Shown: positions 9,927 to 19,289, counted from the first letter of the stretch. The stretch: DNA of 64,000 bases from Comamonas sp. GB3 AK4-5 (GCF_041320665.1 NZ_CP166730.1:868001-932000); one strand, 5' to 3'. A program made the numbers and translations. The notes: generated by a model not told the origin, from the sequence alone.

Positions 9927-11882
9927 TCAGCGCCAGGGCCGGACTTCACCCTCAATTTGTGCGGTGCGTGCTGAGGGGCGGTCGGGGGAAGGCCGCTGAG
10001 GTGCGGGTGCCCGTGGTGCCAGCGGCAAGGTGGCCTCGATCGCGGTGTGGCCGCTGCGCGAATGCACCTGCAGTTGCCCGCCCATGCGCTCCATGCGTGC
10101 CCGCATGCTGGACATCCCTATGCCCAGACCGGCGCGCAAGGTGGCCGGTGCGTCAAAGCCCAGGCCATCGTCTTCGATATAGAGCAGCAAAATGCCTGGC
10201 TCGGGGTAGCTCAGACATACCTGCACGGTGTGTGCATGGCTGTGCTTGATGATGTTGGTCAACGCCTCCTCGGCCACCCGGGCCAGCAGCATGCATTGCA
10301 AAGCACTGGGGGGCGGGCACCAGTCTGCTGGAGCCCGCCATTCGGAGCGGATGTCCAGGTCGTCGAACAGACTGACAAAGCGATAGCGCAGGGGAATCAT
10401 CCACTCTTCGGGCGTGGTCGGGGCATGGGCGCCGATGCTGCCATCGCTGTCCACCACCTGGCGCAGGTCATCGCGCAGTAGCTTGAGCATGGACAGGTAG
10501 CGTTCCTTGGAGGGCGGGGCATCGTTTTGCTCCACCAGCATGATGGAGCGCACAATCTGTCCGCCCAGGCCATCATGCAGGTCTTGCGCCAGCTGCAGCC
10601 GCTCCTGCAAATGGGCATTGGCCAGAGCCAGTGCATGCTCTTCGGAGAGGGTGGTGTTCAGGTCTTCACAGGCTTGGGCCACGGTTTCTCTCAGCTCCTG
10701 ATTGAAGCGCTCAATGCGCTCTGCATCTTGAAGAATGCGTCGGCGCATCAACAGAGCTGACAGCAGCAGGAACAGCAGGCCTGTGTAGGGGCTGTAGACC
10801 TTGTGGCTGGGCCAGATTTCCAGCACCACCAGAAGATCGCGAGCGCCTATGGACACCATCACCACCAGGCAGGCGGCCACGAGTTGGTGCTGCAGTCTGC
10901 GCGTGCGCAGCGCATGCCAGATCACCCATGCAGTGTTGCCAAGAAAGAGCAGGGTGTAGAGGTCGGCGATGCGCTGCATGGGCGCCCAGCCCGGACCGGT
11001 CACGATGATGAGGGCGCCCGCCAGCATCAGCCATCCCAGGCGCAGCAGATGGGGACGTGACAAGGGGCTCTCTATCAACTGCCAGCAGAACACCGAAAAA
11101 CTGGCCATATAGCCTATGTAGGCCAGGTGGTTGGCACGGGCCATGGCCAGGTTGTCGGGAAATGGCCAGGTTTCGGTCAGCAGCCCATTGCTGATGAACA
11201 GCACCCAGCACAGCGATACCAGGGCATACCAGCCCAGCAGTGGACGCTTGCGCTGGGGAATCCACACCGCCAGGGCCATGACGCCCAGAGCGGCTGACAA
11301 GATGATGTTCAGCCAAAAAAGGGTGCGCACATCCCAGTTGCGCTGCAGGTGAGCCTGGAGCATGGCATCGGGGGAGCCCAGCTGCAATGCACCCAGGCCG
11401 GGGTGGAGCTCGGATAGGCCGACCACACGCACCCAGATGGTGTTGTGGCCTGCGGCATGGAGCGAGGATTGCGGCAGTATCCAGTAGTGCGAGGTGCTCC
11501 AGGAGCGGGACAGTGGCTCCTGCAAATGGCGGTCGCGCCAGACGAGATCCTGGTTGCTGTAGACCTCACCCGCCATGCTGATGCTGCCTATCGTCAAGGC
11601 GATAGGGGTGGCGAGAGGGCAATCCGTCGCCCAGGTGATGCGATACCAGACCGTGCCGTCATAACCGGGCCAACGCGGGGCCCAGTTGTCCGGCAGCGTC
11701 ACAGCCTGCCAGCCATGCTGCGGTGCCTGGGAGGATGCGGCGTTCGAGCGGGCTGCCATCACGCTGACCATGCGGGTCGCGCAGGCTGCGGCTTCCGTGC
11801 GGGCGTGGGCCGGCGGCTGCCAGCACAGCCATACCCAGCACAGGCAAAGCTGCCAGGCCAGTTTGCGCCAGCGAGATGTCAT
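9927..11882 (-). CDS. Sensor histidine kinase, NarX/DesK type with 7-TM sensor region
   Basis: The 651-residue protein starts with a signal peptide, followed by a periplasmic beta-rich domain (about 45-180) like 7TMR-DISM extracellular sensors, seven or eight membrane helices (about 190-390), a coiled-coil, a HisKA_3 dimerisation helix with phospho-acceptor His436 in LAQDLHDGLGGQ, and a C-terminal HATPase with EEALTNIIKHSHA and DDGLGFDAP. It should phosphorylate the NarL-type regulator encoded immediately upstream, whose stop overlaps this start by four bases (ATGA). Both lie downstream of a siderophore receptor on the same strand. The signal is unknown; a ligand of the cell surface or membrane is likely for this architecture. 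Confidence 0.9.
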   Translation of the reverse strand: MTSRWRKLAWQLCLCWVWLCWQPPAHARTEAAACATRMVSVMAARSNAASSQAPQHGWQAVTLPDNWAPRWPGYDGTVWYRITWATDCPLATPIALTIGSISMAGEVYSNQDLVWRDRHLQEPLSRSWSTSHYWILPQSSLHAAGHNTIWVRVVGLSELHPGLGALQLGSPDAMLQAHLQRNWDVRTLFWLNIILSAALGVMALAVWIPQRKRPLLGWYALVSLCWVLFISNGLLTETWPFPDNLAMARANHLAYIGYMASFSVFCWQLIESPLSRPHLLRLGWLMLAGALIIVTGPGWAPMQRIADLYTLLFLGNTAWVIWHALRTRRLQHQLVAACLVVMVSIGARDLLVVLEIWPSHKVYSPYTGLLFLLLSALLMRRRILQDAERIERFNQELRETVAQACEDLNTTLSEEHALALANAHLQERLQLAQDLHDGLGGQIVRSIMLVEQNDAPPSKERYLSMLKLLRDDLRQVVDSDGSIGAHAPTTPEEWMIPLRYRFVSLFDDLDIRSEWRAPADWCPPPSALQCMLLARVAEEALTNIIKHSHAHTVQVCLSYPEPGILLLYIEDDGLGFDAPATLRAGLGIGMSSMRARMERMGGQLQVHSRSGHTAIEATLPLAPRAPAPQRPSPDRPSARTAQIEGEVRPWR

Positions 11883-12643
11883 GAACCGAGCAGCCCGCGG
11901 GCGCGGGCCTCGCTGACGGCACGTATGCGCGAATTGACCGCCAGCTTGCGATAGATGTTGCGCACATGGGCCTCGACCGTGTGGCGCGACAGGTGCAACT
12001 GCTCCGCGATTTCCCGGTGCGAAAGGCCATGGGCCACCTGGTTCAGTATTTCGATCTCGCGGCTGCTGAGGGTCGCATCTTCTTGCGATGTCGAATGCCG
12101 CAAGCCATCGGCACTGTGCTGCTGGAATTCGCTGATGACGCGCCTGGCAATAAAAGGGTCGATAGGTGCTCCGCCGCGCAGCACGCTGCGTATGGACAGG
12201 GTGACCTCCAGGTCATCGCGTTCCTTGAGCACATAGCCGGTGGCGCCAGCGCGCAGCGCGGCGAGGATGGCCTCCTTGGTGCTCCAGGCGGAGATGACCA
12301 AAATGCCCATGGCAGGGTCAGTGGCGCGCAGCTCGGCAATCAGCTCGGTGCCATGGCCGTCGGGTAGCCCCAGGTCCACCAGGGCCAGGGCGAAGGCCCG
12401 CTGTGCCGCATGCTGGCGCGCCTGGGCCAGCGATGCGGCAAAGCACATGGCGGTATCCGTGTAGCCCAGGGTGACGAGGATGCGATCCAGGCGATGCTGT
12501 ATCAATGCATCGTCCTCCACGATCAGTACCGGTGTGGGCAGGGGCGGGGCGGCGGGAGGCTGGATGAGGTCGGGCATGGGGGCAGCAAAGAGGGCCATAG
12601 GCCAGCCCTCGGTAGCAACAGAAATGCCGGCACTATGGCGCAT
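11879..12643 (-). CDS. LuxR/NarL-family response regulator
   Basis: The receiver domain has VLIVEDDALIQ and phospho-acceptor Asp90 in ALVDLGLPDG, with the later VLKERD lysine. A C-terminal LuxR-type helix-turn-helix reads LSSREIEILNQVAHGLSHRE and LSRHTVEAHVRNIYRKL. It is the DNA-binding partner of the kinase that follows. The first 35 residues before the receiver are extra. In-frame ATGs at 12598 and 12577 are plausible alternative starts, and the former has a weak GAGGG upstream. Target genes are unknown; the adjacent receptor is a candidate. Confidence 0.93.
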   Translation of the reverse strand: MRHSAGISVATEGWPMALFAAPMPDLIQPPAAPPLPTPVLIVEDDALIQHRLDRILVTLGYTDTAMCFAASLAQARQHAAQRAFALALVDLGLPDGHGTELIAELRATDPAMGILVISAWSTKEAILAALRAGATGYVLKERDDLEVTLSIRSVLRGGAPIDPFIARRVISEFQQHSADGLRHSTSQEDATLSSREIEILNQVAHGLSHREIAEQLHLSRHTVEAHVRNIYRKLAVNSRIRAVSEARARGLLGS

Positions 12644-12696
12644 GGCTGGGCCGCTTGGCTATCCCTGAATCCAGGTAATTTGCGCATGCCGCATCT

Positions 12697-14925
12697 TCAA
12701 TACCGGTAGCGCAGCGTCAGCAACCAGCTGCGCGGGCTGCCGTAGCTGGTGAACATGGGGCTGTCTATGCCTCGGTAGTAGCGCTGGTCCAGCAGGTTGT
12801 GCACATTGAGCTGCAGCAGCCATTGCGGCGTGAGCTGGCGCGCCGCCATCAGGCCCAGCAAGGTGTAGCCAGGCTGGCGGATGCGGTAGGTGGCACCACT
12901 CAGGCTGTCCTGCCCTTCGTTGTAGATGGCGCTTTGGCGGTAGAGGCTGGCGCCCAGGCGCCAGGCGCTGTCCGGCAGGCGGTAGACGGTGGCCAACTGC
13001 CACAGCTGGTGCGGCAGCTGGGGCTCAAAGCGCTGGTCTTGCTTGAGGGCATCGCGGGTATAGCGGCTGTGCACCAGGGTGTAGCTGGCCGATAGCTGCC
13101 AGGCCGGGGTGATCTGGCCCTGCAGCTGCACCGCCAGGCCCCGGCTGCGTACCTGCTCGCTGGCGCGATAACAGGCCTCGCCAGGAAATTTGGGGCAGCT
13201 GAGCTGCTCGTAGATCTGCTCGGGTGCATTGCGTTGTGCGACCTGGAAAAGGTGCAGACCCGCCTGCAGGCGCTGTTCCAGATAGCGGCCCTGCAGGCCG
13301 ACGCCATAGGTGCGGCCGGTGGTGGCCGGCAGCACGCGGTCTGTGGTGTCTCGTTCGGTGCGGGGCTGGAAGATGTCCGAGGTCTGCAGATAGGCGTTGT
13401 GCTGTGCATCCAGCTCCCACACCAGGCCTGCATAACGGCTGAAGTGGTGCAGGCGCCCCTGGTCTGTGCGTCGCAACGGAGTTTTGATGTTGTCTTCCAC
13501 CCAACCTTGGTGGTGGTAGCGGTCCCAGCGCCCGCCCAAGGTCAGCTGCAGCCGCTCATGCAGCTGCAGCTGCGTGGCCAGCCAGACTCCGCTCTGGGTC
13601 GGTGCCAGCTGCTGGCTGTGTTGCAAGGCAGAGGGCTGCAGCAAGGCCAGCGGGGGCAAGGGCCGGGTGATGGGGGGGGCATAAGCATTCAGCCCACCCA
13701 CCCAGTAAGGGATGGTCCAGCCCTGGCCCATGGCATCACTCTGGCGGTGGCTCCAGCCCAGGGCCAGCTGGTGCTGGCGGCCGGCAAAATGCCAGGGGCC
13801 GCGCAGCGACAGGGCGTAGCTGGTCTGGGTCTGCGCAGAGGTGTACAGCCCCAGGCCTTGGTACAGGGCCGTGGGCGTACCTCCGCTCAGATAAGTGCCT
13901 AGATAGTTCAGCTCCGAGCGCAAGCGCAGCAGGTCGGCCCGCAGTTTCCAGCCGCTGTTCCATTCATGTTCCAGCTGGGCAAAGGCGGTGCTGGTGCGTT
14001 GGCGCCAGTATTCCCAGTCATAGCCCAGGCTGGTCGCGCGAGGCAGGTGCAGATCGCTGCCGTCCGGGGCTGTGGGAATGTCGCTGAGCGATTCCTGGTG
14101 GTGGTTGCGCTGCTGGCTGGCGCCCAGGCGCAGCGTGGTCTGGGCTGCGATATCGGCTTCCAGCACACCGTAGTAGCTGCGTTGGCGATGGTTCACCCCG
14201 TCCTGGAAGCCGTGCCGGTTCTGGCCATCCACCAGCACACGGGCACGCAGCGAGCGGGCCAGGTTCAGCGGGCCGGAGGCGTCCACCATGGCCTCGTTCT
14301 GCCCCCAGCGGCCGGTGCGCAGCTGCAGCTCCACACGTGCTTGGGCGGTGGGTAATTTGCGCACCAGATTGAGGGCGGCCGAGGGGTTACCCATGCCGGA
14401 CATCAGGCCCGATGCCCCCTGAACCACCTCGACCCTGTCATACAGGGAAAGGCTTTGGCCCAGGTCGAAGTTCTTGTCAAAGCTGGTGCTCACGCCATCC
14501 AGCATCCAGTGGCTCAGCGCAAAGCCGCGGGCATACAGCTGCCCGCGCGACACCGTGAGTCCGGTCGAGAGCATGGCCAGGTCCCGCGTGGTGTGCACGG
14601 CCTGGTCGTTGAGCAGGCTGCGCGTGAGCACCTGTACCGGCTGGGGCGTAGCCTGGGGCGTCAGGGCCAGTCCGGTGGCCGTGGCGCTGGGAGCGGCGCT
14701 GCGGTAGAGCCCATGGTCCTCGGTGGTGGCCGGCGCAGGGGTGCTGACCTCCACGGTCTCCAGCACGGCCGCCACAGGCGCGGCATCTGCCGCCAGGCTC
14801 TGCAGCGGAGCCTGGCAAACCAGGGCCGGGACCAGGATCAGAGTCATGTGTGCGCAGACCTGGCGGCCCCCAGCGTGGGCAGACAAGGCGGAAGGTCGGC
14901 GGGACAGGGCAGCGCAGAGCAACAC
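12697..14925 (-). CDS. TonB-dependent siderophore receptor (FhuE/FpvA-like)
   Basis: This 742-residue outer-membrane receptor has a plug with TPQPVQVLTRSLLNDQ, LYARGFALSHWMLDGV and VEVVQGASGLMSGMGNPSAALN, then a barrel ending in SWLLTLRYRY. The plug wording resembles coprogen/ferrioxamine/pyoverdine-type receptors. The annotated start gives an awkward N-terminus; an internal ATG at residue 27 (MTLILVPALVCQAPLQSLAA) would give a cleaner signal peptide. A Fur-like box lies upstream. The response regulator and kinase genes follow 53 bases downstream. A run of eight C (coding strand) at 13672-13679 inside the gene could permit slippage. Confidence 0.9.
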   Translation of the reverse strand: MLLCAALSRRPSALSAHAGGRQVCAHMTLILVPALVCQAPLQSLAADAAPVAAVLETVEVSTPAPATTEDHGLYRSAAPSATATGLALTPQATPQPVQVLTRSLLNDQAVHTTRDLAMLSTGLTVSRGQLYARGFALSHWMLDGVSTSFDKNFDLGQSLSLYDRVEVVQGASGLMSGMGNPSAALNLVRKLPTAQARVELQLRTGRWGQNEAMVDASGPLNLARSLRARVLVDGQNRHGFQDGVNHRQRSYYGVLEADIAAQTTLRLGASQQRNHHQESLSDIPTAPDGSDLHLPRATSLGYDWEYWRQRTSTAFAQLEHEWNSGWKLRADLLRLRSELNYLGTYLSGGTPTALYQGLGLYTSAQTQTSYALSLRGPWHFAGRQHQLALGWSHRQSDAMGQGWTIPYWVGGLNAYAPPITRPLPPLALLQPSALQHSQQLAPTQSGVWLATQLQLHERLQLTLGGRWDRYHHQGWVEDNIKTPLRRTDQGRLHHFSRYAGLVWELDAQHNAYLQTSDIFQPRTERDTTDRVLPATTGRTYGVGLQGRYLEQRLQAGLHLFQVAQRNAPEQIYEQLSCPKFPGEACYRASEQVRSRGLAVQLQGQITPAWQLSASYTLVHSRYTRDALKQDQRFEPQLPHQLWQLATVYRLPDSAWRLGASLYRQSAIYNEGQDSLSGATYRIRQPGYTLLGLMAARQLTPQWLLQLNVHNLLDQRYYRGIDSPMFTSYGSPRSWLLTLRYRY

Positions 14926-14980
14926 GGGAAAGGGGCGCAGCAGCGCCCGGGCAAATGGATGCAGGCGATGTTATGTGACG

Positions 14981-14999
14981 GCTAATGACAATTAGACAC
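14981..14999 (+). promoter_or_regulatory. Fur box candidate upstream of the second receptor
   Basis: GCTAATGACAATTAGACAC matches 12 of 19 positions of the Fur consensus, mainly in its left and middle hexamers. It lies 56 bases upstream of the annotated receptor start, which is on the minus strand. Confidence 0.4.
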
Positions 15000-15095
15000 T
15001 TTGTGATGCAAAAAGCACGACGGTGTTCTTTGGAGAGAGCTCAGGCGGTCCAAGGCTTGCTTTGGGGGTGGTTTGGGTGCAGGGCGGGCAGACCA

Positions 15096-15139
15096 CAAAA
15101 AAACGCCTGCGCAGCCCGGTAAGGGGCGGCTGCAGGCGT
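15096..15139 (-). terminator. Rho-independent terminator of the beta-ketoadipate operon
   Basis: On the minus strand ACGCCTGC (15139-15132) pairs with GCAGGCGT (15110-15103), with further pairing inside, and a run of seven T follows. It lies about 70 bases after the stop of the last gene, the TctC/Bug binding protein. Confidence 0.85.
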
Positions 15140-15209
15140 GCAAAGGAGGAGAGAGATTGACGTACTGGACGTCGAGGGCAGTGCAGGGAAGCTACTGCCC
15201 TGTCCGCAC

Positions 15210-16217
15210 TCAAACCTGAGCGCCAGACTCCTTGACGACCTTGCCCCACTTGGCGGCTTCGGTCTTGATGTAGCTGTCGAACTGGGCCTGGGTGTCCAGC
15301 ACCACTTCACCGCCCTGGTCTTCGATCTTCTTGATCACGGCAGGGTTCTTCAGCACCTTGGCCAGCGCGGCATACAGCTTTTGCTGTACCTCGACCGGTG
15401 TCTTGACTGGGGCCCACATGCCGAACCAGGAGGTAGCTTCATAGCCCGGCACGCCGGCTTCGGCGATGGTGGGCACATCTGGCAGCTCGCGCGAGCGCTT
15501 GGCCGTGGTCACGGCCAGGGGGCGCAGCTTGCCCGAGCGCACATGCTGGATGGCCGAGGGCATGTTGTCGAACATGATGGAGATCTGGTTGCCCAGCAGG
15601 TCGCTCATGGCCGGGGCGCTGCCCTTGTAGGGCACATGAACCATGTCGATATGGGTCATGGACTTGAACAGCTCGCCCGACAGGTGCACGGAAGAACCGC
15701 TGCCCGAGGAGCCGAAATTCACCTTGCCGGGGTTGGCCTTGGCGTAGGCGATCAGTTCCTTGACGTTCTTGAAGGGCTGGGCCGGGTTGGCCACCAGCAG
15801 ATTGGGCACAGTGGCCACGCGGGTCAGCGGAGCGAAGTCCTTGATGGGGTCAAAGGGCATCTTGCTGTAGAGCGCCGCATTGATGGCGTGCGTGCCCACG
15901 GTGCCCAGGAACAGGGTGTAGCCATCGGGCGTGGCGCGGGACGCGGCCAGGCCACCGATATTGCCGCCGGCGCCGGGGCGGTTGTCGATGATCACGGGTT
16001 GGCCCAGTTCCTCACCCAGATACAGACCGACGATGCGCGCCAGGATGTCGGTGGTGCCACCTGCCGAGAAGGGAACAATGATGTTGATGGGCTTGCTGGG
16101 GAAGGCCGCCTGGGCAGTCGCCGTGCCGGCCACGGCCAGGGTGGCAGCAGCGGCCAGCAGTTTCAGGCCATGGCGGCGGGAGAAGCTGAGGGAAAGGCTG
16201 CGGTGGGCATCGAACAT
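15210..16217 (-). CDS. Tripartite tricarboxylate (Bug/TctC) family substrate-binding protein
   Basis: This is a 335-residue periplasmic binding protein with a signal peptide (RRHGLKLLAAAATLAVAG, cleavage near AQAAFPSK). The Bug signature follows: INIIVPFSAGGTTDILARIV, PVIIDNRPGAGGNIG, VHVPYKGSAPAMSDLLG and GKLRPLAVTTAKRS. Such proteins bind carboxylates or aromatic acids and often act without adjacent membrane genes, as here. The ATG at 16217 has GGAG nine bases upstream; the longer frame beginning at 16352 lacks this. It is the last gene of the aromatic-degradation operon. The 228-base gap before it holds no feature that I recognise. Confidence 0.93.
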   Translation of the reverse strand: MFDAHRSLSLSFSRRHGLKLLAAAATLAVAGTATAQAAFPSKPINIIVPFSAGGTTDILARIVGLYLGEELGQPVIIDNRPGAGGNIGGLAASRATPDGYTLFLGTVGTHAINAALYSKMPFDPIKDFAPLTRVATVPNLLVANPAQPFKNVKELIAYAKANPGKVNFGSSGSGSSVHLSGELFKSMTHIDMVHVPYKGSAPAMSDLLGNQISIMFDNMPSAIQHVRSGKLRPLAVTTAKRSRELPDVPTIAEAGVPGYEATSWFGMWAPVKTPVEVQQKLYAALAKVLKNPAVIKKIEDQGGEVVLDTQAQFDSYIKTEAAKWGKVVKESGAQV

Positions 16218-16445
16218 GGTGGTCTCCAATTTATAAAAATAGCGGTGCAGCCCCGGCCACAGAGGTGGGCCGGGGTGGGGTGTCTGAGCGGGGGGAGGCG
16301 GAGCGGACAGACCTGCTGCCCGCTCCAGGGCAGACCGAGAGTGGCTCACCAAAACCCGAAAAGCGAAGCAGTGCGTGGGGGCCGGGGCGCGAAGCCGTAG
16401 CCGGAACAGGACACCACGAGGTCGCCAGGGCTTGGTGGGGCCGCC

Positions 16446-16730
16446 TTATTCCTGAACGATGGAAGAAGGGTGGTTGGCCAGCGGCGTGACCTTGATTTCC
16501 ATATAGGGGAACAGGGGCAGCGAGCTGAGCATGGTGTGCAGCTCGTCGTTGTCCTTGGCGTCGAAGATGCTCACATTGGCGTACTCGCCCACCACGCGCC
16601 ACAGGTGGCGCCACTTGCCTTCGCGCTGCAGCTTTTGCGAGTATTCCTTTTCTTCTTGCTTGATCTTGGCTGCGACCTCGGGGTCCAGCGTAGCGGGGAT
16701 GCGAACAATCATTTCGGCCATGTACAGCAT
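16446..16730 (-). CDS. catC: Muconolactone delta-isomerase
   Basis: CatC isomerises muconolactone to 3-oxoadipate enol-lactone in the catechol branch of the beta-ketoadipate pathway. The 94 residues align end to end with the family as I know it: MxV..P..LDP..A..LK, EKEYSQKLQREGKWRHLWRV, GEYANVSIFD, LSSLPLFPYMEIKVTPL and HPSSI. It forms a small dimeric alpha/beta barrel that assembles into a decamer in Pseudomonas. Its product is the substrate of PcaD, encoded in the same operon. catA and catB are not in the window, so its substrate must come from enzymes encoded elsewhere or from another route. Confidence 0.95.
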   Translation of the reverse strand: MLYMAEMIVRIPATLDPEVAAKIKQEEKEYSQKLQREGKWRHLWRVVGEYANVSIFDAKDNDELHTMLSSLPLFPYMEIKVTPLANHPSSIVQE

Positions 16731-16817
16731 GGATTGACTCCTTGAGAAAACGGGGGGAAGAGAAGGGAGGGGGGAGAGACCGGGCGCAGGCGCCCGGCCG
16801 GGGAATAGATCAGCCGA

Positions 16818-18155
16818 TCAGAGATGCGGCCAGATGAGCATGGTGGCCGAATAGATCACGCCGACCAGAATCATGGAGACCACGGTGTAGCCCATGATGT
16901 CCTTGAGCTTGAGCTTGGACAGGGCCAGGGCCGGCAGAATCCAGAAAGGTTGGACCAGGTCGTTCCAGCCATTGCCCAGCATCACCGACATGGCGGTCTG
17001 TGCCTGGGATGCGCCCAGGGTGGTGGCCGCATCGATCATGAACGGGCCTTGCAGCACCCAGTGGCCGCCACCCGAGGGGGCGAAGAAATTGATCACAAAG
17101 GAGCTGATCAAGCCCCACAGCGGCAGGGTGTCGGCGTTGGAGATGTTGACGAAGATATGGGCGATGGACTCGACCAGACCCGAGCCATGCATGATGGCCA
17201 TGATGCCGGCGTAGAAGGGGAACTGCAAAATGATGCCGCCAATGGTTTTGACGCCTTCGTTCACCTTTTCCACATATTGCATGGGCGTCTTGAGCAGCAG
17301 CACGCCCAGGAACAGGATGAAGAAGTTGATCATGTTCAGGTCGAGGTTGCCGCCCTGGTAGAAGTGCAGGCCCACATAGCCCATACCCGACAGACCGATC
17401 AGCAGGCTCAGCGCGCGGCTGTTATTCAGGCGCCAGGCCAGGGTTTTTTCGTCGCCCAGCAGCTCGCTGGCAGCGCCGCCCTGGTTTTCCTTGGCCACGG
17501 TGGCGGGGTCCAGCTCCACCACTTTTTCGCCCTTCTTGGGGTGCATGGCGGCGTTGAGTAGGGGCAGGGCGATGAGCACCACCAGGCTGGTGATCAGAAT
17601 GGGAGCGGAGAAGATGGTTTCCGTCAGCGGAATAATCCCCATGGGGCTTTCAAAGCTGTGGCCCTTGGTGGAGATCAGCACCGGAATCGTCGCCGAGAAA
17701 CCCAGGCTGTACATGGTGAAGCCGGTATAGGCCGAGGCAATGATCAGGGGGTAATGCACGCCCTTGACCTTGAGCGCCAGCTTGCGCGCCATGATGCCGC
17801 CAATCACCAGGCCAAAGCCCCAGTTCAGATAGCTGCCCACGCAGCCCACGATGGTGGCCACGATGATGGCCTGGTAGGGGGTGTGCACATAGCTGGTGAT
17901 CTTGTCCAGAAAGCGGTTGACCACGGGGGCTGCGGCCAGCACATAGCCCATGACCAGGATCACGGCCATCTGTGTGGTGAAGGCCAGCAGGCTCCAGAAA
18001 CCCTTGCCCCAGTCCTGCACCACCAATTGGGCGGGACGGTCTTCGACGGCGAAGGCCAGCACCATGGTGAGCAGGGTGAGCAAGATGGCGAAGACAAAGG
18101 GGTCGGGCAGATACTTGCGCATCAGCTCCGTGAAGAAGGCGGTGATTTTGGACAT
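16818..18155 (-). CDS. AtoE-type short-chain fatty acid transporter
   Basis: This 445-residue inner-membrane protein has about ten hydrophobic helices and the AtoE/SCFA transporter hallmarks: MRKYLPDPFVFAILLTLLT near the start, SYLNWGFGLVIGGIMARKLA, FSATIPVLISTKGHSFE, and FFAPSGGGHWVLQGPFMIDA near residue 370. Family members take up short-chain carboxylates such as acetoacetate. In this operon an organic-acid or aromatic-acid substrate feeding the pathway is likely, but this is inference from position. Confidence 0.9.
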   Translation of the reverse strand: MSKITAFFTELMRKYLPDPFVFAILLTLLTMVLAFAVEDRPAQLVVQDWGKGFWSLLAFTTQMAVILVMGYVLAAAPVVNRFLDKITSYVHTPYQAIIVATIVGCVGSYLNWGFGLVIGGIMARKLALKVKGVHYPLIIASAYTGFTMYSLGFSATIPVLISTKGHSFESPMGIIPLTETIFSAPILITSLVVLIALPLLNAAMHPKKGEKVVELDPATVAKENQGGAASELLGDEKTLAWRLNNSRALSLLIGLSGMGYVGLHFYQGGNLDLNMINFFILFLGVLLLKTPMQYVEKVNEGVKTIGGIILQFPFYAGIMAIMHGSGLVESIAHIFVNISNADTLPLWGLISSFVINFFAPSGGGHWVLQGPFMIDAATTLGASQAQTAMSVMLGNGWNDLVQPFWILPALALSKLKLKDIMGYTVVSMILVGVIYSATMLIWPHL

Positions 18156-18235
18156 GGAAGGCTTCTTGTTTGGCAGTGACTCAACAGGAGAAAACGCGGG
18201 TCAGCTTGTGAGGGAAAAAGAGGGAGGTGTTTGGC

Positions 18236-18958
18236 TTACACGCCGGCAACGCCGACGGTCATGCCCCCACAGACATAGAGCACCTGGCCGGTGACAAAGC
18301 CGCTGCGGTCATCGAGCAGGTAGGCCGCGGCGTGGGACACGTCCTCGGGTTCGCCCACGCGCTTGACGGGCACGGAGGCAATGATTTTTTGGGTGCGTGG
18401 CGCATCGGGCGGGTTGGCTTTGTCAAACAGCTCGGTGCGTATGGGGCCGGGGCCTATGGCATTGGCGGTGATGCCCCATTGGCCCAGCTCCAGCGCCCAG
18501 ACGCGGGTCATGCCGATCAGCCCGGCCTTGCTGGCCGCATAGGCCGTGCGCAAATCCTTGCCCAGGGCCGCGCGTGAGGACATGTTGACGATGCGGCCAA
18601 AGCCGGCCTCTTTCATGCCGGGCAGCAGGGCCTGCATGCATTGCAGGGCGCAGCGCAGATTCAGCGCCATGGCCAGGTCGAACTCACCCAGGGTCTGGGA
18701 GGCCGCGTCGTTGGGCACGACCACGCCCACGTTGTTCACCAGGCGGGTGATGGGACCGCCGGCCAGGGCCTCTTGCAGGGCGCGGGCCGTGTCTTCGGTA
18801 TTGCTCAGATCGGCCTGTATGCCGCCGGGCACATGGTCGACCACGCGGTCGATGATGACGGGCGCATAGCCGTCTTCGCGGCAACGCCGGGCAATGGCAG
18901 CACCGATGCCGGCACCGCCGCCGGTGATCAGTACACGGGGAGCAGTTGGGTTGGTCAT
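18236..18958 (-). CDS. Short-chain dehydrogenase/reductase
   Basis: This classical SDR of 240 residues has the cofactor motif TGGGAGIGAAIA, NNVGVVVPND, catalytic serine in NMSSRAAL and YAASKAG, and the PGPIRTELF segment. It is a NAD(P)-dependent oxidoreductase of unknown substrate. The ATG at 18958 is chosen over a TTG at 18979 because it begins the conserved MTNPTAPRVLITGG region. It lies between the YciI-like and transporter genes of the aromatic operon, so it may oxidise or reduce a ring or side-chain hydroxyl in an upper pathway. Confidence 0.9.
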   Translation of the reverse strand: MTNPTAPRVLITGGGAGIGAAIARRCREDGYAPVIIDRVVDHVPGGIQADLSNTEDTARALQEALAGGPITRLVNNVGVVVPNDAASQTLGEFDLAMALNLRCALQCMQALLPGMKEAGFGRIVNMSSRAALGKDLRTAYAASKAGLIGMTRVWALELGQWGITANAIGPGPIRTELFDKANPPDAPRTQKIIASVPVKRVGEPEDVSHAAAYLLDDRSGFVTGQVLYVCGGMTVGVAGV

Positions 18959-18992
18959 GGCAGAGGCTTTCACAAACAAAGGGGTTGCACGC

Positions 18993-19289
18993 TCAGAGGC
19001 AGCATTCGCCGGCCAGATAGGCCTTGCGCCAGCGTGTGATGCTGACCTTGTCGAACAGCTGGGCCTGGTGGAACGGATCGGCCTCTATAAAGGCCTGGGC
19101 CTGCTCGCGGGTCTCCAGATCGACGAGGTACAGACCGCCACCCAGGTCCTGGCCGTCGTCGTGCAGCTTGGCGCCGCAGGCCAGCAGCAGATGCTGGTGG
19201 GCCTGCAGAAACTCCAGATGGGCTGGCCGGTGGGCCTGGCGCACGGCCTGGTGGTCGGGCTTGTCAAAGGTTTCGATGACAAAGGGCAT
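18993..19289 (-). CDS. YciI-like protein
   Basis: The 98-residue protein has the YCII-related fold signature: FVIETFDKPD.. at the N-terminus, RPAHLEFLQAHQHLLLACG, GGGLYLVDLETREQAQAFIEADPF and a terminal strand VSITRWRKAYL. YciI proteins are dimeric alpha/beta barrels related in fold to muconolactone isomerase. Several sit in aromatic-degradation clusters. Its role here is unknown; a lactone or dehalogenation-type isomerisation would fit the fold. Confidence 0.85.
   Translation of the reverse strand: MPFVIETFDKPDHQAVRQAHRPAHLEFLQAHQHLLLACGAKLHDDGQDLGGGLYLVDLETREQAQAFIEADPFHQAQLFDKVSITRWRKAYLAGECCL

Noticed and set aside
16818..18155. TctB/TctA membrane component of a tripartite transporter with the TctC-like protein
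   Set aside because: The protein has AtoE-family motifs and does not resemble TctA, so the binding protein stays an orphan.
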